Below are positions 62,897 to 64,000 of a stretch of DNA of 64,000 nucleotides, in pieces (the first letter of the stretch is position 1; each line of letters opens with the position of its first letter). The notes under the pieces are model-generated. The model saw only the letters and a program-made list of their open reading frames with translations. It was not told the DNA's origin and did not search any database. A program made the translations under genes and the position numbers. Source of the DNA: CBDCFV01 sp963664625. Its GTDB lineage: Bacteria; Chloroflexota; Dehalococcoidia; Lucifugimonadales; UBA3495. The stretch lies in NCBI GenBank assembly GCA_963664625.1, contig OY761541.1, positions 2,852,001 through 2,916,000 of the forward strand. Reading direction: 5' to 3'.

Positions 62897-63094
62897 ATGC
62901 CAATGGTCCTGTTGCAGGCGGGCGCGGCTTCGGGAAATATGCCCTTTTTGTTCGCCGCCTTTGCGGTAAGCTGGGTGGCGTTCTTTCTGTATGCTTGGTT
63001 CCTCAACCGGCGCCAACAGGAAACGGCCAGGGAAATCCGCAGGCTGAGGCAGGCCTTGGAGGGCCAAGAGGCTGTGGACACGGACCAGCGTTGA
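62897..63094 (+). CDS. ccmD: CcmD-like small membrane protein
   Basis: A 65-residue protein with one hydrophobic helix ('FLFAAFAVSWVAFFLYAWFL') followed by a basic-acidic tail 'NRRQQETAREIRRLRQAL'. Size, topology and position between ccmC and ccmE fit CcmD, which helps release heme-loaded CcmE. AAGGAG lies nine bases before ATG. Confidence 0.8.
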   Translation: MPMVLLQAGAASGNMPFLFAAFAVSWVAFFLYAWFLNRRQQETAREIRRLRQALEGQEAVDTDQR

Positions 63095-63124
63095 CCCCAG
63101 GGTCTTTCGGTTCTTGGCGTAATT

Positions 63125-63211
63125 GTCTGAACTATGATTTTTTTGATTCTGGGATTACCATGATTGGGGAAATCATGGCAATCTATCAATCCCATGAATC
63201 ACAGTTCAGAC
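63125..63211. repeat. Dispersed inverted repeat, 'GTCTGAAC' family, inside the ccm cluster
   Basis: Left arm GTCTGAACTATGATT and right arm AATCACAGTTCAGAC are inverted repeats with one mismatch. It separates ccmD from ccmE, so it could affect the transcript between them. Confidence 0.85.
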
Positions 63212-63311
63212 GAAAGGATCGAAAGGCCCTGCGCGATTCAGTCAATCGTAGCAGGGCGCCTGAGCTTCATTATATAATTTCAAGGCATCATTACTGTTAT
63301 GGGAGGAGCCG

Positions 63312-63815
63312 TTGGAGGGCCTTACACACGAAGGGGCGACGCCGGAGAGCGATACCGAAAAGGGGCACCGCAGCAACCGGACCCGGTTCATAGTGGTGGC
63401 CGTGGTGGTGGTCCTGGCGTTGGGTTACATGGTGTACGCGGCGTTTCCCGGAAACGCCCTGTACTTCCTGACCGTTGATGAATTTGTCAACAAGTCGGAA
63501 GTACACGACGGGCGTTTGTTGAGGGTATCCGGTAAGCTGGTGGACGGCTCTTTCCAGCGAGAGGATCGCTCGACCACATCTAGTTTCCGCCTCTACGACA
63601 AGGAGTTGGGGTCGGAAGGAGCGCAACTTGATGCTCAGTACGTAGGCGTGCTTCCCGACCTTTTCTTCAACCCGCACTCGGAGATAATCCTCGAAGGAAG
63701 CTACGGGCCGGAGCCAGTCTTTCACGCCGACTCCATCCTGGTGAAATGCCCCTCCAAATACCAATCGTTGGAGGAAGAGCTGTCCAAGGGGGATGTGACG
63801 GGAAGCAGTGGTTGA
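63312..63815 (+). CDS. ccmE: CcmE heme chaperone, cysteine (CXXXY) type
   Basis: A 167-residue protein: a short cytoplasmic tail, one membrane helix ('RFIVVAVVVVLALGYMVYAA'), then an OB-fold domain with 'GVLPDLFFNPHSEIILEG' near residue 118. Where the classic protein has the heme-binding HxxxY, this one has Cys146-Pro-Ser-Lys-Tyr150, the CXXXY form known from 'System I*' in archaea and deltaproteobacteria. GGGAGGAG lies before the TTG start at 63312. No ccmF or ccmH follows within the window. Confidence 0.93.
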   Translation: MEGLTHEGATPESDTEKGHRSNRTRFIVVAVVVVLALGYMVYAAFPGNALYFLTVDEFVNKSEVHDGRLLRVSGKLVDGSFQREDRSTTSSFRLYDKELGSEGAQLDAQYVGVLPDLFFNPHSEIILEGSYGPEPVFHADSILVKCPSKYQSLEEELSKGDVTGSSG

Positions 63816-63845
63816 ACGTCTTTAGCGGGACAGTGAACGGGTAAA

Positions 63846-63881
63846 GTAAGACCCCTCCGATACTGCTCGGGGGGGTCTTAC
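63846..63881. terminator. Hairpin after ccmE
   Basis: GTAAGACCCC pairs with GGGGTCTTAC, with an inner CCGA/TCGG stem. It lies 30 bases after the ccmE stop and probably ends the ccm transcript and that of the converging gene. No long T tract is present. Confidence 0.65.
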
Positions 63882-63934
63882 ACTTCACCGATGTGTTAAC
63901 CCTCGCTCACCGATACGGAGCGAACGGACAGCGG

Positions 63935-64000
63935 TTAAAACTCAAAGGCGTCCATGAGTTGCTGGACGGTTCGGGTGCGCGCCCTGGCCCACATGCTTTC
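63935..64000 (-). CDS. C-terminal fragment of an unknown protein, cut by window edge
   Basis: The minus strand is open from 64000 to a TAA at 63935-63937 and reads 21 residues ending 'RTVQQLMDAFEF'. Codon use is reasonable, and the convergent hairpin just beyond is consistent with a gene end. Too short to identify. Confidence 0.45.
   Translation of the reverse strand, partial: ESMWARARTRTVQQLMDAFEF

Overview
The window is G+C-rich bacterial DNA that most resembles a Chloroflexota genome, probably in or near Dehalococcoidia/SAR202. This is inferred from gene content, not from a marker tree. The supporting signs are an ABC solute-binding lipoprotein with the charged 'VEKEV/REVPVE' linker, a luciferase-like flavin enzyme, an acyl-CoA-dehydrogenase-like flavoprotein, CaiB, RraA-like and MmgE/PrpD proteins, a BNR-repeat protein, a split transketolase, a Cys-type (CXXXY) CcmE, and many dispersed palindromic repeats.

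Layout. 1-12 kb holds catabolic and scavenging genes: RraA-like plus CoA-transferase III, a membrane molybdopterin oxidoreductase, an LLM flavin oxidoreductase, a gamma-glutamyltransferase/deaminase/amidase operon, ribokinase and MmgE/PrpD. 12-20 kb has NUDIX, a repeat-rich coiled-coil protein, ComF-like PRTase, a BNR propeller, an acyl-CoA-dehydrogenase-like enzyme, a PhzF/unknown/DinB-like operon and an HMG-CoA-lyase-like enzyme. 20.3-21.8 kb is a decayed ISAs1 element between two copies of a palindromic repeat. 21.8-27.6 kb has a Uma2 protein, ffh, and a repair and RNA-processing cluster (AlkA, ThpR, Mug, amidohydrolase). 27.5-30.8 kb is a rearranged segment: a 126-bp direct duplication flanks a leader hairpin and a small ORF, followed by an HNH remnant and a single-gene ATPase-TOPRIM protein that looks like a defence gene. 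31-40 kb is housekeeping (split transketolase, proBA, mfd).

40-45.2 kb is a lower-G+C island between mfd and tRNA-Pro. It contains a complete IS5-family element with a TAA target duplication, a RecQ helicase-phosphoribosyltransferase fusion overlapping a DprA-like gene, and then about 750 bp without a recognisable gene that holds five consecutive perfect-stem hairpins. The RecQ-PRTase/DprA pair brings together a helicase, a ComF-like PRTase and DprA, the three activities that handle incoming single-stranded DNA in natural transformation. It is the most interesting system here. The hairpin array beside it is a candidate structured RNA.

45.3-64 kb returns to ordinary genes: a GH88/GH105-like fusion, an MBL hydrolase, an oligopeptide-type ABC importer without ATPase genes, an amidohydrolase, an MFS exporter, aconitase, a zinc-type dehydrogenase, an HhH-GPD glycosylase, and a ccmABCDE cytochrome c maturation cluster. 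All functions are read from motifs and family knowledge; no searches were run.
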